Shown: positions 1 through 8,295 of the stretch, piece by piece
How the letters are laid out: every line of letters starts with the position of its first letter
Numbering within the stretch: position 1 is the first letter of the stretch
Origin: Ahrensia sp.
GTDB taxonomy: Bacteria > Pseudomonadota > Alphaproteobacteria > Rhizobiales > Rhizobiaceae
Assembly: GCA_028817895.1 (NCBI GenBank)
Contig: JAPPOQ010000043.1
Coordinates: forward strand, 1-64,000
Length of the DNA: 64,000 nt
Direction: 5' to 3'
Translations under genes and position numbers: made by a program
Notes under the pieces: model-generated
Seen by the model: only the letters and a program-made list of their open reading frames with translations
Databases searched by the model: none
Told to the model about the DNA's origin: nothing

Positions 1-70
1 CGGTGTTCTCCTTGCCAGATCGAAAAATCCATCCCATCAAACTGCTCCAATCTGGACGAGACTTGCTCTA
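1..70 (-). mobile_element. MITE-like repeat, copy 1 (cut by window edge)
   Basis: The first 70 bases are the reverse complement of the start of the element found whole at 51955-52266 and 59282-59592. They match the copy at 59282 with one visible mismatch. The inverted terminus ends TTGCTC followed by TA at 69-70. The rest of the copy lies before the window. It directly abuts a DUF4260 coding remnant. Confidence 0.85.
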
Positions 71-186
71 GCCTCGCAATTGCGCTCATTTGGGCGGCCC
101 ATATCAGCGGTGACCGGGCGCTGGGCTACGGGTTGAAATATGAAAGCAATTTCAAGCATACCCATCTGGGCAAGATCGGTCGTTGA
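71..186 (+). pseudogene. DUF4260 protein, C-terminal remnant
   Basis: Reading codons from base 73 gives about 37 residues and a TGA stop at 184-186. The peptide contains ALIWAAHI, then DRALGYGLKY and ends THLGKIGR, which is how small DUF4260 membrane proteins end. The family is roughly 115-120 residues long, so about two thirds is missing. The fragment starts exactly where the repeat at 1-70 ends, and the frame runs on into repeat sequence without a start codon. I infer that insertion of the element broke the gene. The N-terminal part may survive on the other side of the element, outside the window. The function of DUF4260 is unknown. Confidence 0.7.
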
Positions 187-414
187 ACTGCTGGACAAAG
201 CCTCCTATTTCCACTAGAGCAACCGCGATTTCGGACAAAACCGAACGACGGATGTATTCGCCCTGACCGTTCAGGTCACCCGGCGGCTGTCGAAGCGCTT
301 TGCTTTGACAAACAGCGACCGGGCGAGGCGCTCTGATCTGCAACAAGCAAGAACAGCGACTGATTAAGGCTTGAGAACAAGTCAGCGTCGGCGCGCAGAA
401 CAAGGTTTTTAGCC

Positions 415-942
415 ATGAACATCATCGCCCAGCTTGAGGCAGAACAAGCCCAATCAATCGAAGAAAAGCGCAAGATCCCATCTTTCTCTCCGGGTGACAC
501 GGTGCGCGTGCTCGTACGTGTGACGGAGGGGACGCGCACCCGCGTACAGGCCTATGAGGGCGTTTGCATCGCGCGCAAGGGATCGGGGCTGAATGAAAGC
601 TTCACCGTACGCAAGATTTCTTACGGCGAAGGTGTCGAGCGCGTTTTCCCGATGTACTCACCGCTCGTTGAGGGTGTGGAAGTCGTTCGTCGCGGTAAAG
701 TGCGCCGTGCCAAGCTCTACTATCTGCGCGGTCGTCGCGGTAAATCTGCCCGTATTTCGGAGAATACTGGGTCGCGCTCACGCAAGCTGAACGAGGCGGA
801 TCGTGCTGCTTTCTTGGCCGAAAAAGAGCGGATTGAAGCTGAAAAGGTCGCCGCTGCCGAGGAACTGGCCAAGGAAAAGGCTGCCGAAGATGCAGCCGCG
901 GCGGCTGAAGCTGAAGCGGCCAAGGCTGACGACAACGCATAG
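415..942 (+). CDS. rplS: 50S ribosomal protein L19
   Basis: L19 is a structural protein of the large ribosomal subunit at the 30S-50S interface. The first 115 or so of 175 residues are the conserved core, including [18 protein letters not shown] and [13 protein letters not shown]. The remaining tail is a highly charged run of Ala, Glu and Lys, absent from the roughly 115-residue E. coli protein; such tails are usual in rhizobial relatives. AAGG at 400-403 precedes the ATG. The common rpsP-rimM-trmD-rplS neighbours are not directly upstream; bases 187-414 hold only the leader and presumably the promoter. A hairpin terminator follows at 1006-1029. Confidence 0.97.
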   Translation: MNIIAQLEAEQAQSIEEKRKIPSFSPGDTVRVLVRVTEGTRTRVQAYEGVCIARKGSGLNESFTVRKISYGEGVERVFPMYSPLVEGVEVVRRGKVRRAKLYYLRGRRGKSARISENTGSRSRKLNEADRAAFLAEKERIEAEKVAAAEELAKEKAAEDAAAAAEAEAAKADDNA

Positions 943-1005
943 GCGCCGTTCCATCGCGCCATGGGCGCGGAAGCACTCTCAGAATCCACGATGATTTGTA
1001 AACCG

Positions 1006-1029
1006 CAGCGCATTTCAGTGCGCTGTTTT
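1006..1029 (+). terminator. Rho-independent terminator after rplS
   Basis: A 7-bp stem CAGCGCA/TGCGCTG (1006-1012 and 1019-1025) with a six-base loop is followed by TTTT at 1026-1029. It lies 64 bases after the rplS stop and before the next ORF, so rplS appears to be a single-gene transcript. The T tract is short. Confidence 0.6.
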
Positions 1030-1118
1030 GCATGCTTCTCAGGCGACGCGGCGAAGGCTTTCAAATCGCGAGGCTTTCTGCCAGCATGAAGGTTGAACAA
1101 CCGTTGGAGTTCGACCTC

Positions 1119-1934
1119 ATGCCCAAATTGTCTGTCCTGAAAAATCTCACAACACTCGCCGCATCCTTGTTTGCTGCGGCCGCAATTGCCAGCACTTCAC
1201 TTGCTGCCGAACTGCCCAATCTTGGTGGCAAATCCGTTGTCGTGGTGACGGAGAATGCCTATCCGCCGCTGCAATTTGTTGACCCCAAAACGGGCGATGC
1301 GATCGGTTGGGAATATGATGCGATGGCCGAGATTGCCAAGCGCATCAACATTACCGTCGAATATCAAAACACCTCTTGGGATGCGATGATCCCGGCTGTT
1401 TCCGAAGGACAATATGAAGTCGGCATGACCGGCATCACCATTCGCGATGATCGCAAGGAGAAGGTCGATTTCTCCGACGCCTATATGCGTTCGGAAATGT
1501 TCATGCTGGTGCGCGGTGACGAAGAGCGCTTCACCGATGCCGCGAGCTTTGCCAAGAGCGAGGGAACGCTGGTGGGTGCGCAGGCTGGAACGACACCCTT
1601 CTATGTCGCCGTCTACAATGTGCTTGACGGCAATGAGCAGAATCCGCGCATCAAACTGTTTGAGACCTTTGGTGCGCAGGTGCAGGCGCTCCGCACCGGC
1701 GATGTCGATGTTGTGCTGACCGATGGCACTGCAGGCAAAGGCTATGTCGAAGCCTCCGATGGCGGTCTGAAACTGATCGGCGGTCCGCTTGGCACTGAGG
1801 ATTTTGGTTTCATTTTCCCCAAAGGGTCTGAACTGGTGGAGCCAATCAATGCGGCCATCGCGTCCATGAAGGAAGACGGCACGATTGATGCGCTCAACAA
1901 GAAGTGGTTTCTCGACTACAAGTTCGGTCAGTGA
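1119..1934 (+). CDS. Amino-acid ABC transporter substrate-binding protein
   Basis: This is a 271-residue periplasmic solute-binding protein of the SBP_bac_3 family, which captures polar amino acids and delivers them to a membrane permease. Starting at ATG 1119 puts a signal peptide first (MPKLSVLKN, a hydrophobic stretch, then ATSLAAE-type cleavage region) with GGAG about ten bases upstream. An in-frame ATG at 1086 would place charged residues ahead of the signal peptide. The body shows [23 protein letters not shown] and [18 protein letters not shown], all typical of the family. The permease gene follows after 58 bases. No ATPase gene is next to the pair. The exact ligand cannot be read from sequence. 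Confidence 0.92.
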   Translation: MPKLSVLKNLTTLAASLFAAAAIASTSLAAELPNLGGKSVVVVTENAYPPLQFVDPKTGDAIGWEYDAMAEIAKRINITVEYQNTSWDAMIPAVSEGQYEVGMTGITIRDDRKEKVDFSDAYMRSEMFMLVRGDEERFTDAASFAKSEGTLVGAQAGTTPFYVAVYNVLDGNEQNPRIKLFETFGAQVQALRTGDVDVVLTDGTAGKGYVEASDGGLKLIGGPLGTEDFGFIFPKGSELVEPINAAIASMKEDGTIDALNKKWFLDYKFGQ

Positions 1935-1992
1935 CGGCACGCATTTGCCGCAGGTTTCCGGGCATCGGCCCCGTCTGATCTGAAGTCTTGAC

Positions 1993-2820
1993 ATGCCGCA
2001 GGCGAGCCGAAAGGACGACGACTTTCCCTATTGGCTCGTCGCCATCGCGATATTGGCGGCGGTCGCTGCGGCGTTGATCATCTTCAACGATCTGTACCGG
2101 CAGATTTTCTCAGCGCTCTCAAACGGCATCTGGATCACGGTGTTCGTCACCCTGGTCGGCTTTGCGCTTGCGTCAGCGCTTGGCTTGCTGATCGCGGTGA
2201 TGGCGTTGTCGAACAGCATCGTGCTGCGCCAGATCGCCCGGTTCTATGTGGAAGTCATTCGCGGCATCCCGATTCTGGTACTGCTGTTCTACATCGCCTT
2301 TGTCGGCGCCCCGGCCTTTGTGTGGCTCTGGAATGCCATTACGTCACCGCTGATCGAAGCGGGCCTCATTGAAAAGATGACAGTGCGCGACTTTCCGCTC
2401 ATCTGGCGGGCATCCATCGCGCTGATGATCGGCTACTCGGCCTTTATCTCGGAGGTGTTTCGTGCCGGCATTCAGGCGGTTGATGAGGGGCAGCTTGAGG
2501 CGGCCAAGGCTTTGGGGCTGAACGGCTGGCAGCGTTTTCGCTTCATCGTTATGCCGCAAGCGATCCGCACGATCCTGCCGCCGCTTGGCAATGACTTTGT
2601 GGCGATGGTGAAGGACTCATCGCTCGTATCTGTGCTGGGCGTCGCCGACATCACGCAGATGGGCAAAGTCTATGCGGCCGGGTCGTTTCGCTTTTTTGAA
2701 ACCTATACGATCGTCGCCTTCATCTACCTCCTTCTCACCATCAGCCTGTCGATTGCATTGCGGCGTCTCGAGAAACGTCTCGATGCGCGCAATGCGGCTG
2801 AAGGAAAGTCGGCTAGTTAA
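1993..2820 (+). CDS. Amino-acid ABC transporter permease (HisM type)
   Basis: This 275-residue inner-membrane permease presumably works with the preceding binding protein. The hydrophobic segments start near residue 14 (YWLVAIAILAAVAAALI), and the cytoplasmic EAA loop reads EAAKALGLNGWQRFRFIVMP, which contacts the ATPase. RGIPILVLLF is a family hallmark of polar amino-acid permeases. The stop TAA at 2818-2820 overlaps the 3' end of the convergent M23 peptidase gene by eight bases. No ATP-binding subunit is encoded nearby, so the pair must borrow one from elsewhere or the gene has moved. Confidence 0.92.
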   Translation: MPQASRKDDDFPYWLVAIAILAAVAAALIIFNDLYRQIFSALSNGIWITVFVTLVGFALASALGLLIAVMALSNSIVLRQIARFYVEVIRGIPILVLLFYIAFVGAPAFVWLWNAITSPLIEAGLIEKMTVRDFPLIWRASIALMIGYSAFISEVFRAGIQAVDEGQLEAAKALGLNGWQRFRFIVMPQAIRTILPPLGNDFVAMVKDSSLVSVLGVADITQMGKVYAAGSFRFFETYTIVAFIYLLLTISLSIALRRLEKRLDARNAAEGKSAS

Positions 2821-3802
2821 ACTCGCGGCGAAAAATGGTCTTACCGCGTCGATTGAGAATCACATCGGCAACATAAGCACCCGGTTCATAGCCCGGGGAG
2901 CGTCGCCCGGCATAGGCGGTGTAGGTTGCCTTGGGACTTTCAAGTGGATCGGTCGTGTGGCTTGCGACCGGGTTGCGCGTGCCGCGTTCAAACACATTGA
3001 TGGTGATCGTGTCGCCTTTTTGCAGATTTTTGAAGGATGCATAAAAGACGACCGGGCCGCCCGGGTTAAGCGCTGGCGCCTGACTCTTGCGCAATTGCAG
3101 GCCGGTCACCGGACCGCCGGTAAAGCCGGCTTCGACAAGCGGAGAGTCGCGCTCGGCGAGCAGTTTGGCCTGTCGCGGATCCCACATTGATTTCGCGCCG
3201 GGCGCCTCACATGCCTCGCCAACGGCCTTTCCCGAGAATGGGTCGATTACGGTGTCACCCTGGCGGATCGTCACATGGACATGGGGAAATTCAGTGTCTC
3301 CGGAAAGTCCCATCAGCCCGATCGGCGTGCCCGGTTCAACGCGGTCTCCCGGCGCAACGTTCACACTGCCCATTTTCAGATGGCACGTCTGGCTGCTCCA
3401 GCCATTGCCATGATCAATCACCACACCATTTCCGCATTGCTTGCCTTGAACAGCCTCGCGGTCTGTCGGGGTTTCTATCAATCTGTCTCGCTCCCCATCC
3501 CGCACGCGCTGAACCACGCCCGCGGCGACCGCCAATACGCGCACGCCCGTATTCATCTCCGCGATGTTGCGCACCCGAATGTCTGTGCCACTGTGTCCGT
3601 CATAGGTTGCGGCCTCGCAAAATGCATCGCTGCGCTGCGGCGAAGGGTCGAGATCAACATAGTTCTGTACCAGGCAGGATGGCGCGCTTATGCAGTCGAC
3701 GGGCAAATGCAAGCGTGGCTTGTCCTGCGCTGCGCCGAAAGGTGCGTTCAAAGCCCCGGTGCAAAGGATCAAGACAGACAAAGGAATGTGCTTGCGTTTC
3801 AT
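2813..3802 (-). CDS. M23-family metallopeptidase
   Basis: This is a 329-residue exported protein with a signal peptide (MKRKHIPLSVLILCTGALNA) and a LytM/M23 zinc-peptidase domain in its first half. The expected metal ligands are visible: the His and Asp of GHSGTDIRV and the HVHV motif (FPHVHVTI). M23 enzymes cut peptide cross-links in peptidoglycan, although several family members are inactive regulators. After about residue 200 there is a second region rich in Gly and Thr that I do not recognise; it may be a binding domain. ATG 3802 was chosen because it begins the signal peptide. The ORF stays open upstream but reads as non-coding. Confidence 0.85.
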   Translation of the reverse strand: MKRKHIPLSVLILCTGALNAPFGAAQDKPRLHLPVDCISAPSCLVQNYVDLDPSPQRSDAFCEAATYDGHSGTDIRVRNIAEMNTGVRVLAVAAGVVQRVRDGERDRLIETPTDREAVQGKQCGNGVVIDHGNGWSSQTCHLKMGSVNVAPGDRVEPGTPIGLMGLSGDTEFPHVHVTIRQGDTVIDPFSGKAVGEACEAPGAKSMWDPRQAKLLAERDSPLVEAGFTGGPVTGLQLRKSQAPALNPGGPVVFYASFKNLQKGDTITINVFERGTRNPVASHTTDPLESPKATYTAYAGRRSPGYEPGAYVADVILNRRGKTIFRREFN

Positions 3803-3896
3803 GGATGCAGAACCCCGCTTGAATTGACCATACGCCACGGCTAAGCCATCGCCGATCCGGCAACATCCAGCGCACATATATCGACAGGAACCGACA

Positions 3897-5009
3897 ATGG
3901 CCAACCGTAAACTTTTCCTTCTGCCAGGTGATGGCATCGGCCCGGAAGCGATGGGAGAAGTGCGCCACATCCTCGATTGGATGAATGCCAATGAAGCCGC
4001 GGGCTTCGAGACTGACGAAGGTCTGGTCGGCGGCTCCGCTTATGATGCGCATGGCGAATCCATATCGGATGCCGATATGGACAAAGCCATGGCAGCCGAT
4101 GCGGTTTTGTTTGGCGCTGTTGGCGGACCCAAATGGGATGATGTGCCCTATGAACAGCGTCCGGAGGCCGGTCTTTTGCGGCTGCGCAAGGACATGCAGC
4201 TTTTCGCCAATCTGCGACCAGCCATCTGCTACCCAGCGCTGGCGGATTCATCGTCTCTTCGCAAGGACGTCGTGGAAGGTCTCGATATCCTGATTCTGCG
4301 TGAACTGACGGGCGGTGTGTATTTTGGCGAGCCCAAAGAGATCACCGATCTTGGCAATGGCCAGAAACGTGCCGTTGATACGCAGGTCTATGACACATTC
4401 GAGATCGAACGTATCGCCGCCATGGCGTTTGAATTGGCGCGCACACGCAATAACAAAGTGTGCTCGATGGAGAAGCGCAACGTCATGAAATCCGGCGTGT
4501 TGTGGAACGAGGTCGTCACCGCAACGCACAAGAAGGGCTACGAAGATGTTGAATTGTCCCACATGCTGGCCGATGCTGGCGGCATGCAGCTTGTGCGCTG
4601 GCCCAAGCAATTTGATGTGATTGTGACCGACAACCTGTTCGGTGACATGTTGTCAGACGTTGCCGCCATGCTGACCGGCTCTCTGGGCATGCTGCCCTCC
4701 GCCTCGCTCGGTGCGCCGGATGCGCAGACCGGAAAGCGAAAAGCGCTCTACGAACCGGTCCACGGTTCAGCGCCTGACATTGCCGGAACGGGGGCCGCCA
4801 ATCCAATCGCCATGATCGCATCTCTGGCCATGTGCCTGCGCTATTCTTTCGAGATGGTGGAGCAGGCGGACCGTCTTGAGGCAGCAATTGCCAAGGTTCT
4901 CGATGACGGGCTGCGCACCGGCGATATCATGAGCGACGGCATGACGCAGGTCGGCACTGAAGCCATGGGCAAGGCAGTCTTGGAAGCCTACGCCGCCAGC
5001 GCTGCGTGA
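3897..5009 (+). CDS. leuB: 3-isopropylmalate dehydrogenase
   Basis: This enzyme oxidises and decarboxylates 3-isopropylmalate in leucine biosynthesis, using NAD+ and Mg2+. The 370-residue length is normal. It opens with [14 protein letters not shown], carries the substrate arginines around [14 protein letters not shown], the [10 protein letters not shown] loop, and the metal-binding [11 protein letters not shown] motif, and ends with the coenzyme region [18 protein letters not shown]. The ATG at 3897 follows AGGAAC with good spacing. It is divergent from the M23 gene; the 94 bases between them must hold both promoters. leuC and leuD are not in the window. Confidence 0.97.
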   Translation: MANRKLFLLPGDGIGPEAMGEVRHILDWMNANEAAGFETDEGLVGGSAYDAHGESISDADMDKAMAADAVLFGAVGGPKWDDVPYEQRPEAGLLRLRKDMQLFANLRPAICYPALADSSSLRKDVVEGLDILILRELTGGVYFGEPKEITDLGNGQKRAVDTQVYDTFEIERIAAMAFELARTRNNKVCSMEKRNVMKSGVLWNEVVTATHKKGYEDVELSHMLADAGGMQLVRWPKQFDVIVTDNLFGDMLSDVAAMLTGSLGMLPSASLGAPDAQTGKRKALYEPVHGSAPDIAGTGAANPIAMIASLAMCLRYSFEMVEQADRLEAAIAKVLDDGLRTGDIMSDGMTQVGTEAMGKAVLEAYAASAA

Positions 5010-5062
5010 GTTTTGCTCCCGACACGCTGGCGAAGGCGCGCGCCAAGTCCTATCTTGCGGCC

Positions 5063-5515
5063 ATGAGACTTGCTCTAGCTTCCATTGTCGTGATGCTCGC
5101 CTCCACGTTCCCGGCCGCGGCCGCCGACCCATTGGCCGGGCTGCAATGGGAGGCGCGGCCACTTTTGCTGTTTGCAAAGTCGCGCAGCGATGCCTCGCTC
5201 GACAAGCAGATAGATCTTCTTCGTGAACGCCGCCCCGATCTTCGTGAACGACAGATGGTGGTTTTTCGAACCGCCGGCAATGAAGATACTCGTGCCGCCA
5301 TCGGATATGTCGATCTTCCGCGCGGTGCAGCACGTTCCCTCCGGCGCCGTTTCGAGCCACGACCCAATGGCCTAACCGTCATTCTGGTCGGCAAGGACGG
5401 TACTGAGAAAGGACGTTGGGAACGGGTTGTCGAGCCAGACGAGATTTTTGAGCTGGTTGATTCCATGCCGATGCGGCAGCGCGAAGCGCAGGGTCAGTCG
5501 GCGACCACCAACTGA
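5063..5515 (+). CDS. DUF4174 exported protein
   Basis: A 150-residue protein with a signal peptide (MRLALASIVVMLASTFPAAA) followed by a DUF4174 domain. WEARPLLLFAKS opens the domain, and it includes RQMVVFRTAG and LTVILVGKDGTEKGRW. The fold is predicted to be thioredoxin-like, but no CxxC pair is present, so a redox role is doubtful. A GTG at 5006 overlapping the leuB stop is in frame, but ATG 5063 places the signal peptide correctly. It may still be co-transcribed with leuB. Its function is unknown. Confidence 0.8.
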   Translation: MRLALASIVVMLASTFPAAAADPLAGLQWEARPLLLFAKSRSDASLDKQIDLLRERRPDLRERQMVVFRTAGNEDTRAAIGYVDLPRGAARSLRRRFEPRPNGLTVILVGKDGTEKGRWERVVEPDEIFELVDSMPMRQREAQGQSATTN

Positions 5516-5533
5516 TGCCAGATTCGGGATGTC

Positions 5534-6097
5534 TCACTCCACATGCATGACCGTTCGTGGCCCGATGCGCGGCAAAAGCCATTCCATATCGCGTTTGCGC
5601 AAAGCCACACAGCCCTCTGTTGGCCGCAGGTCTTCTCGCGCAACGTGAAAAAAGATCGCGCTGCCGCCATGGCTGAGATGGCGTGAAATGTTGTGATCCA
5701 TCACGACTATCATGTCATAGAGATCATCCTGGCGTTTCAAGACTTCATGGCTTTCAGAGAAAGGCAGCGTGACCGGTCGATTGTAGAGACGGTGCCCGGC
5801 TTCGTCACACCAGCCGTCTATGTCCCTGATGGCCCGCCAGGACAGACGCAAGTCTCGCAGCCTCACCTTGTCGGTTCGCAGCATGGCAGAAAGCAGCGCG
5901 AACCGCCCCCGCGGCGTCACACCGTCACCCTCCTTTTTGATGGTGCCGATGCCTGACCGCCCTAGCGCGCAGGGAAAGGCGCGACCAGCGGCCAGGAGCA
6001 GTCCCCTGGAAGTCTGGCCGGGCGCTCTGCGGACATGCAGTGTCGTGATGTCTCCTGCGAAACGAAATCTTGAACAAGAGTGAGATTTCGAGACCAT
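5534..6097 (-). CDS. L,D-transpeptidase family (YkuD-like) protein
   Basis: A 187-residue protein whose C-terminal half carries the YkuD active-site pattern: the His of IFFHVARED, then about ten residues later the Thr-x-Gly-Cys of TEGCVALRKRD. The Cys is the nucleophile in enzymes that make 3-3 peptidoglycan cross-links or attach proteins to the wall. Earlier segments GIGTIKKEGDGVTPRGRF and DHNISRHLSHGGSAIF are typical of the small single-domain group in alphaproteobacteria. ATG 6097 was preferred over GTG 6112. No clear signal peptide is seen, so the true start or the export route is uncertain. It converges with the DUF4174 gene across 18 bases. Confidence 0.85.
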   Translation of the reverse strand: MVSKSHSCSRFRFAGDITTLHVRRAPGQTSRGLLLAAGRAFPCALGRSGIGTIKKEGDGVTPRGRFALLSAMLRTDKVRLRDLRLSWRAIRDIDGWCDEAGHRLYNRPVTLPFSESHEVLKRQDDLYDMIVVMDHNISRHLSHGGSAIFFHVAREDLRPTEGCVALRKRDMEWLLPRIGPRTVMHVE

Positions 6098-6233
6098 GTT
6101 CAGCACTATCACTCGACCAATTAGCGACCATATTGTCTTGCAATTATGTGCTATAGACGGTTAGCGATGCGCAAGTCGCATCACTGGCGCTTTGATGCGA
6201 CAGATTCCAGCACAGCATGCGGAAAGGACGCCC

Positions 6234-6917
6234 ATGACTGAGAGAACGATTTTGCTCGTTGATGATGACACCGATCTTCGGGAAGCGTTGACGGAACAGT
6301 TGGCGCTCTATGAAGAGTTCACGCTTCTTCAGGAAGAAACCGCGACTGCTGGAATCAAGACGGCCAAGGAAAGCCATATTGATCTTCTGATCATGGATGT
6401 CGGCTTGCCGGATATGGATGGTCGTGAAGCCGTCAAGCTCCTGCGCAAGGGCGGTTTCAAGTCGCCCATCATCATGCTGACCGGGCATGACACGGATAGT
6501 GACACAATTCTCGGCCTCGAAGCGGGCGCCAATGACTACATTGCCAAGCCCTTCAAGTTTGCCGTTTTGCTGGCCCGCATTCGCGCGCAGTTGCGGCAGC
6601 ATGAACAGTCGGAAGATGCGGTCTTCACGATCGGCTCTTACTCTTTCCGTCCGGCGCAGAAGATCATGGTGACCGATGATGATCGCAAGGTTCGCTTGAC
6701 CGAAAAGGAAACGTCGATCCTGAAATATCTCTACCGTGCTGACCAGAAGGTGATCACGCGCAATGTGCTGCTGGAAGAGGTATGGGGCTACAATTCCGGC
6801 GTCACCACGCACACTTTGGAGACGCATATTTATCGCCTGCGCCAGAAGATCGAGAAGGATCCGTCCAACGCGACTTTGCTCGTGACCGAGTCAGGTGGTT
6901 ACAAGCTCGTTCCCTAA
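6234..6917 (+). CDS. cenR: OmpR-type response regulator, CenR-like
   Basis: A 227-residue two-domain regulator. The receiver domain has the acidic cluster VDDDTD, phospho-acceptor Asp55 in LIMDVGLPDMDG, and the KPF lysine in YIAKPFKF. A winged-helix DNA-binding domain follows from about residue 130, ending VTTHTLETHIYRLRQKIE and TESGGYKLVP. The sequence and the neighbours (CNB gene, xthA) match the rhizobial and Brucella regulator called CenR, which controls cell-envelope and stress genes. The name rests on recalled similarity, not a search. ATG 6234 has AAGGA eight bases upstream. TTG 6192 and ATG 6195 are in frame but poorly placed. The cognate kinase is not adjacent. Confidence 0.85.
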   Translation: MTERTILLVDDDTDLREALTEQLALYEEFTLLQEETATAGIKTAKESHIDLLIMDVGLPDMDGREAVKLLRKGGFKSPIIMLTGHDTDSDTILGLEAGANDYIAKPFKFAVLLARIRAQLRQHEQSEDAVFTIGSYSFRPAQKIMVTDDDRKVRLTEKETSILKYLYRADQKVITRNVLLEEVWGYNSGVTTHTLETHIYRLRQKIEKDPSNATLLVTESGGYKLVP

Positions 6918-6920
6918 ACA

Positions 6921-7382
6921 ATGTCACTGGAATCGGACATTAGGACGCTGGAGCGCGTACGCCTTTTTGAAGGCTTCGGGGCGGAGCATTTGCGCCTCCT
7001 GGCGTTCGGTGCCGAAACAAAGCACTTCGAAGAAGGTGAGGCTTTGTATCTACAGGGCGATCCTGCAGACGAGGCCTATGTCATCGTGGATGGGCGTGTC
7101 GATCTCATCACCGATGGGGCGGAAGACAAGGCTCAAAGCTACGGTCCGTCCTCCTTGCTGGGTGAACTGGCTCTGATCACACCCACCCATCGACCGGCAA
7201 AAGCGAGGGCAGCACGAAAAACGGTGGTGCTGAAGCTGAGCCGTGCTCTGTTTTTGCGTGTGCTCAACGAGTATCCCGAACTTGCCGAACGCTTGCATGA
7301 ACGGTTCAGCAAGTCGGTGCGGGAAATCGTCAATCGGCTCGATTATGTCCGCACGCGCCTTGCACGTGCCGACCATCTGTAA
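6921..7382 (+). CDS. Cyclic nucleotide-binding (CNB) domain protein
   Basis: A 153-residue protein that is almost entirely a Crp-like CNB domain (residues about 5-120): LFEGFGAEHLRLLAFGAETK, EEGEALYLQGDPADEAYVI and GPSSLLGELALI follow the usual beta-roll pattern. There is no helix-turn-helix after it, so it is not a Crp-type transcription factor. The short C-terminal helix (KSVREIVNRLDYVR) could mediate dimerisation. The ATG lies three bases after the cenR stop, so the two genes are almost certainly co-transcribed, suggesting a role tied to CenR signalling. Whether it binds a nucleotide is unknown. Confidence 0.85.
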   Translation: MSLESDIRTLERVRLFEGFGAEHLRLLAFGAETKHFEEGEALYLQGDPADEAYVIVDGRVDLITDGAEDKAQSYGPSSLLGELALITPTHRPAKARAARKTVVLKLSRALFLRVLNEYPELAERLHERFSKSVREIVNRLDYVRTRLARADHL

Positions 7383-7386
7383 ATCC

Positions 7387-8187
7387 TCAAAGATCGAATA
7401 CGGCAATCACTGGAACATGGTCTGAGGGTTTCTCCCAACCACGCGCTTCCTTCAGCACGTCGACGGATACGAGCTGTTGCGCCAATTGCGGTGCGGACCA
7501 GACATGGTCGAGGCGACGCCCGCGATTGGAGGCCTCCCAGTCGCGTGCGCGGTAGCTCCACCATGTGTACAGCTTCTCGCTGGGTGGAATGTGCTGGCGC
7601 ATGCAATCAACCCAGTCTCCAGCATTCATGACCATGGTTAGCCCCTGTGTCTCTACCGGCGTGTGCGAGACAATTTTGAGCAATTGCTTGTGCGACCACA
7701 CATCGTTTTCCAGCGGCGCGATGTTGAGATCGCCCACCAAAATGTTGGGGACACCATCCTGCACACCGCTCAGGGCTTTCATTCCATCAATGAATTTCAG
7801 CTTGTGATCGAACTTCGAATTGATGATCGGATCAGGTTCGTCGCCGCCCGCCGGCACGTAGAAATTGTGTATCCGCACTGGACCACCGGGCGTCTCTACG
7901 ACGGCCTCGATATGACGTGTGTCACCCATATTGCAAAAGTCGGTCGAACTCGTCTGCGAAAGTGGCGATTTCGATATGATGGCCACACCGTGATAGCCCT
8001 TCTGGCCGTGCACTGCATTATGGGCATAGCCGAGTTTTTCAAAGGATTTGCGCGGAAAGGCGTCATTGACGCATTTGGTTTCCTGCAGGCACAGGACATC
8101 GGGTTGTTGCTCCTTCAGCAAACGCTCCACGATGCCAATGCGCAACCGCACGGAATTGATGTTCCATGTGATGATCTTGAAAGCCAT
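7387..8187 (-). CDS. xthA: Exodeoxyribonuclease III
   Basis: A 266-residue member of the exonuclease III/AP endonuclease family, which cuts DNA 5' of abasic sites and trims 3' ends in base-excision repair. Signatures are the N-terminal ITWNINSVRLR, the metal-binding Glu in LCLQETKC, VGDLNIAP and the C-terminal SDHVPVIAVF. ATG 8187 starts the conserved domain; the open frame extends 24 codons further but that part is Cys-rich and unlike the family. Its stop is four bases from the stop of the convergent CNB gene. Confidence 0.95.
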   Translation of the reverse strand: MAFKIITWNINSVRLRIGIVERLLKEQQPDVLCLQETKCVNDAFPRKSFEKLGYAHNAVHGQKGYHGVAIISKSPLSQTSSTDFCNMGDTRHIEAVVETPGGPVRIHNFYVPAGGDEPDPIINSKFDHKLKFIDGMKALSGVQDGVPNILVGDLNIAPLENDVWSHKQLLKIVSHTPVETQGLTMVMNAGDWVDCMRQHIPPSEKLYTWWSYRARDWEASNRGRRLDHVWSAPQLAQQLVSVDVLKEARGWEKPSDHVPVIAVFDL

Positions 8188-8295
8188 AACCGTCCGCTCG
8201 CCACAAGCCTGTCTGCAATCTGCCGAGCAAGCGGGGTTCGGACAAGCCGTGCAGACCAAATTGCTGCCCTGTTCCCCTAGAAATGTGCGGTGAAA

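Noticed and set aside
955-969. Hairpin CGCGCC-ATG-GGCGCG just after rplS
   Set aside because: No T tract follows; the hairpin at 1006-1029 is the better terminator.
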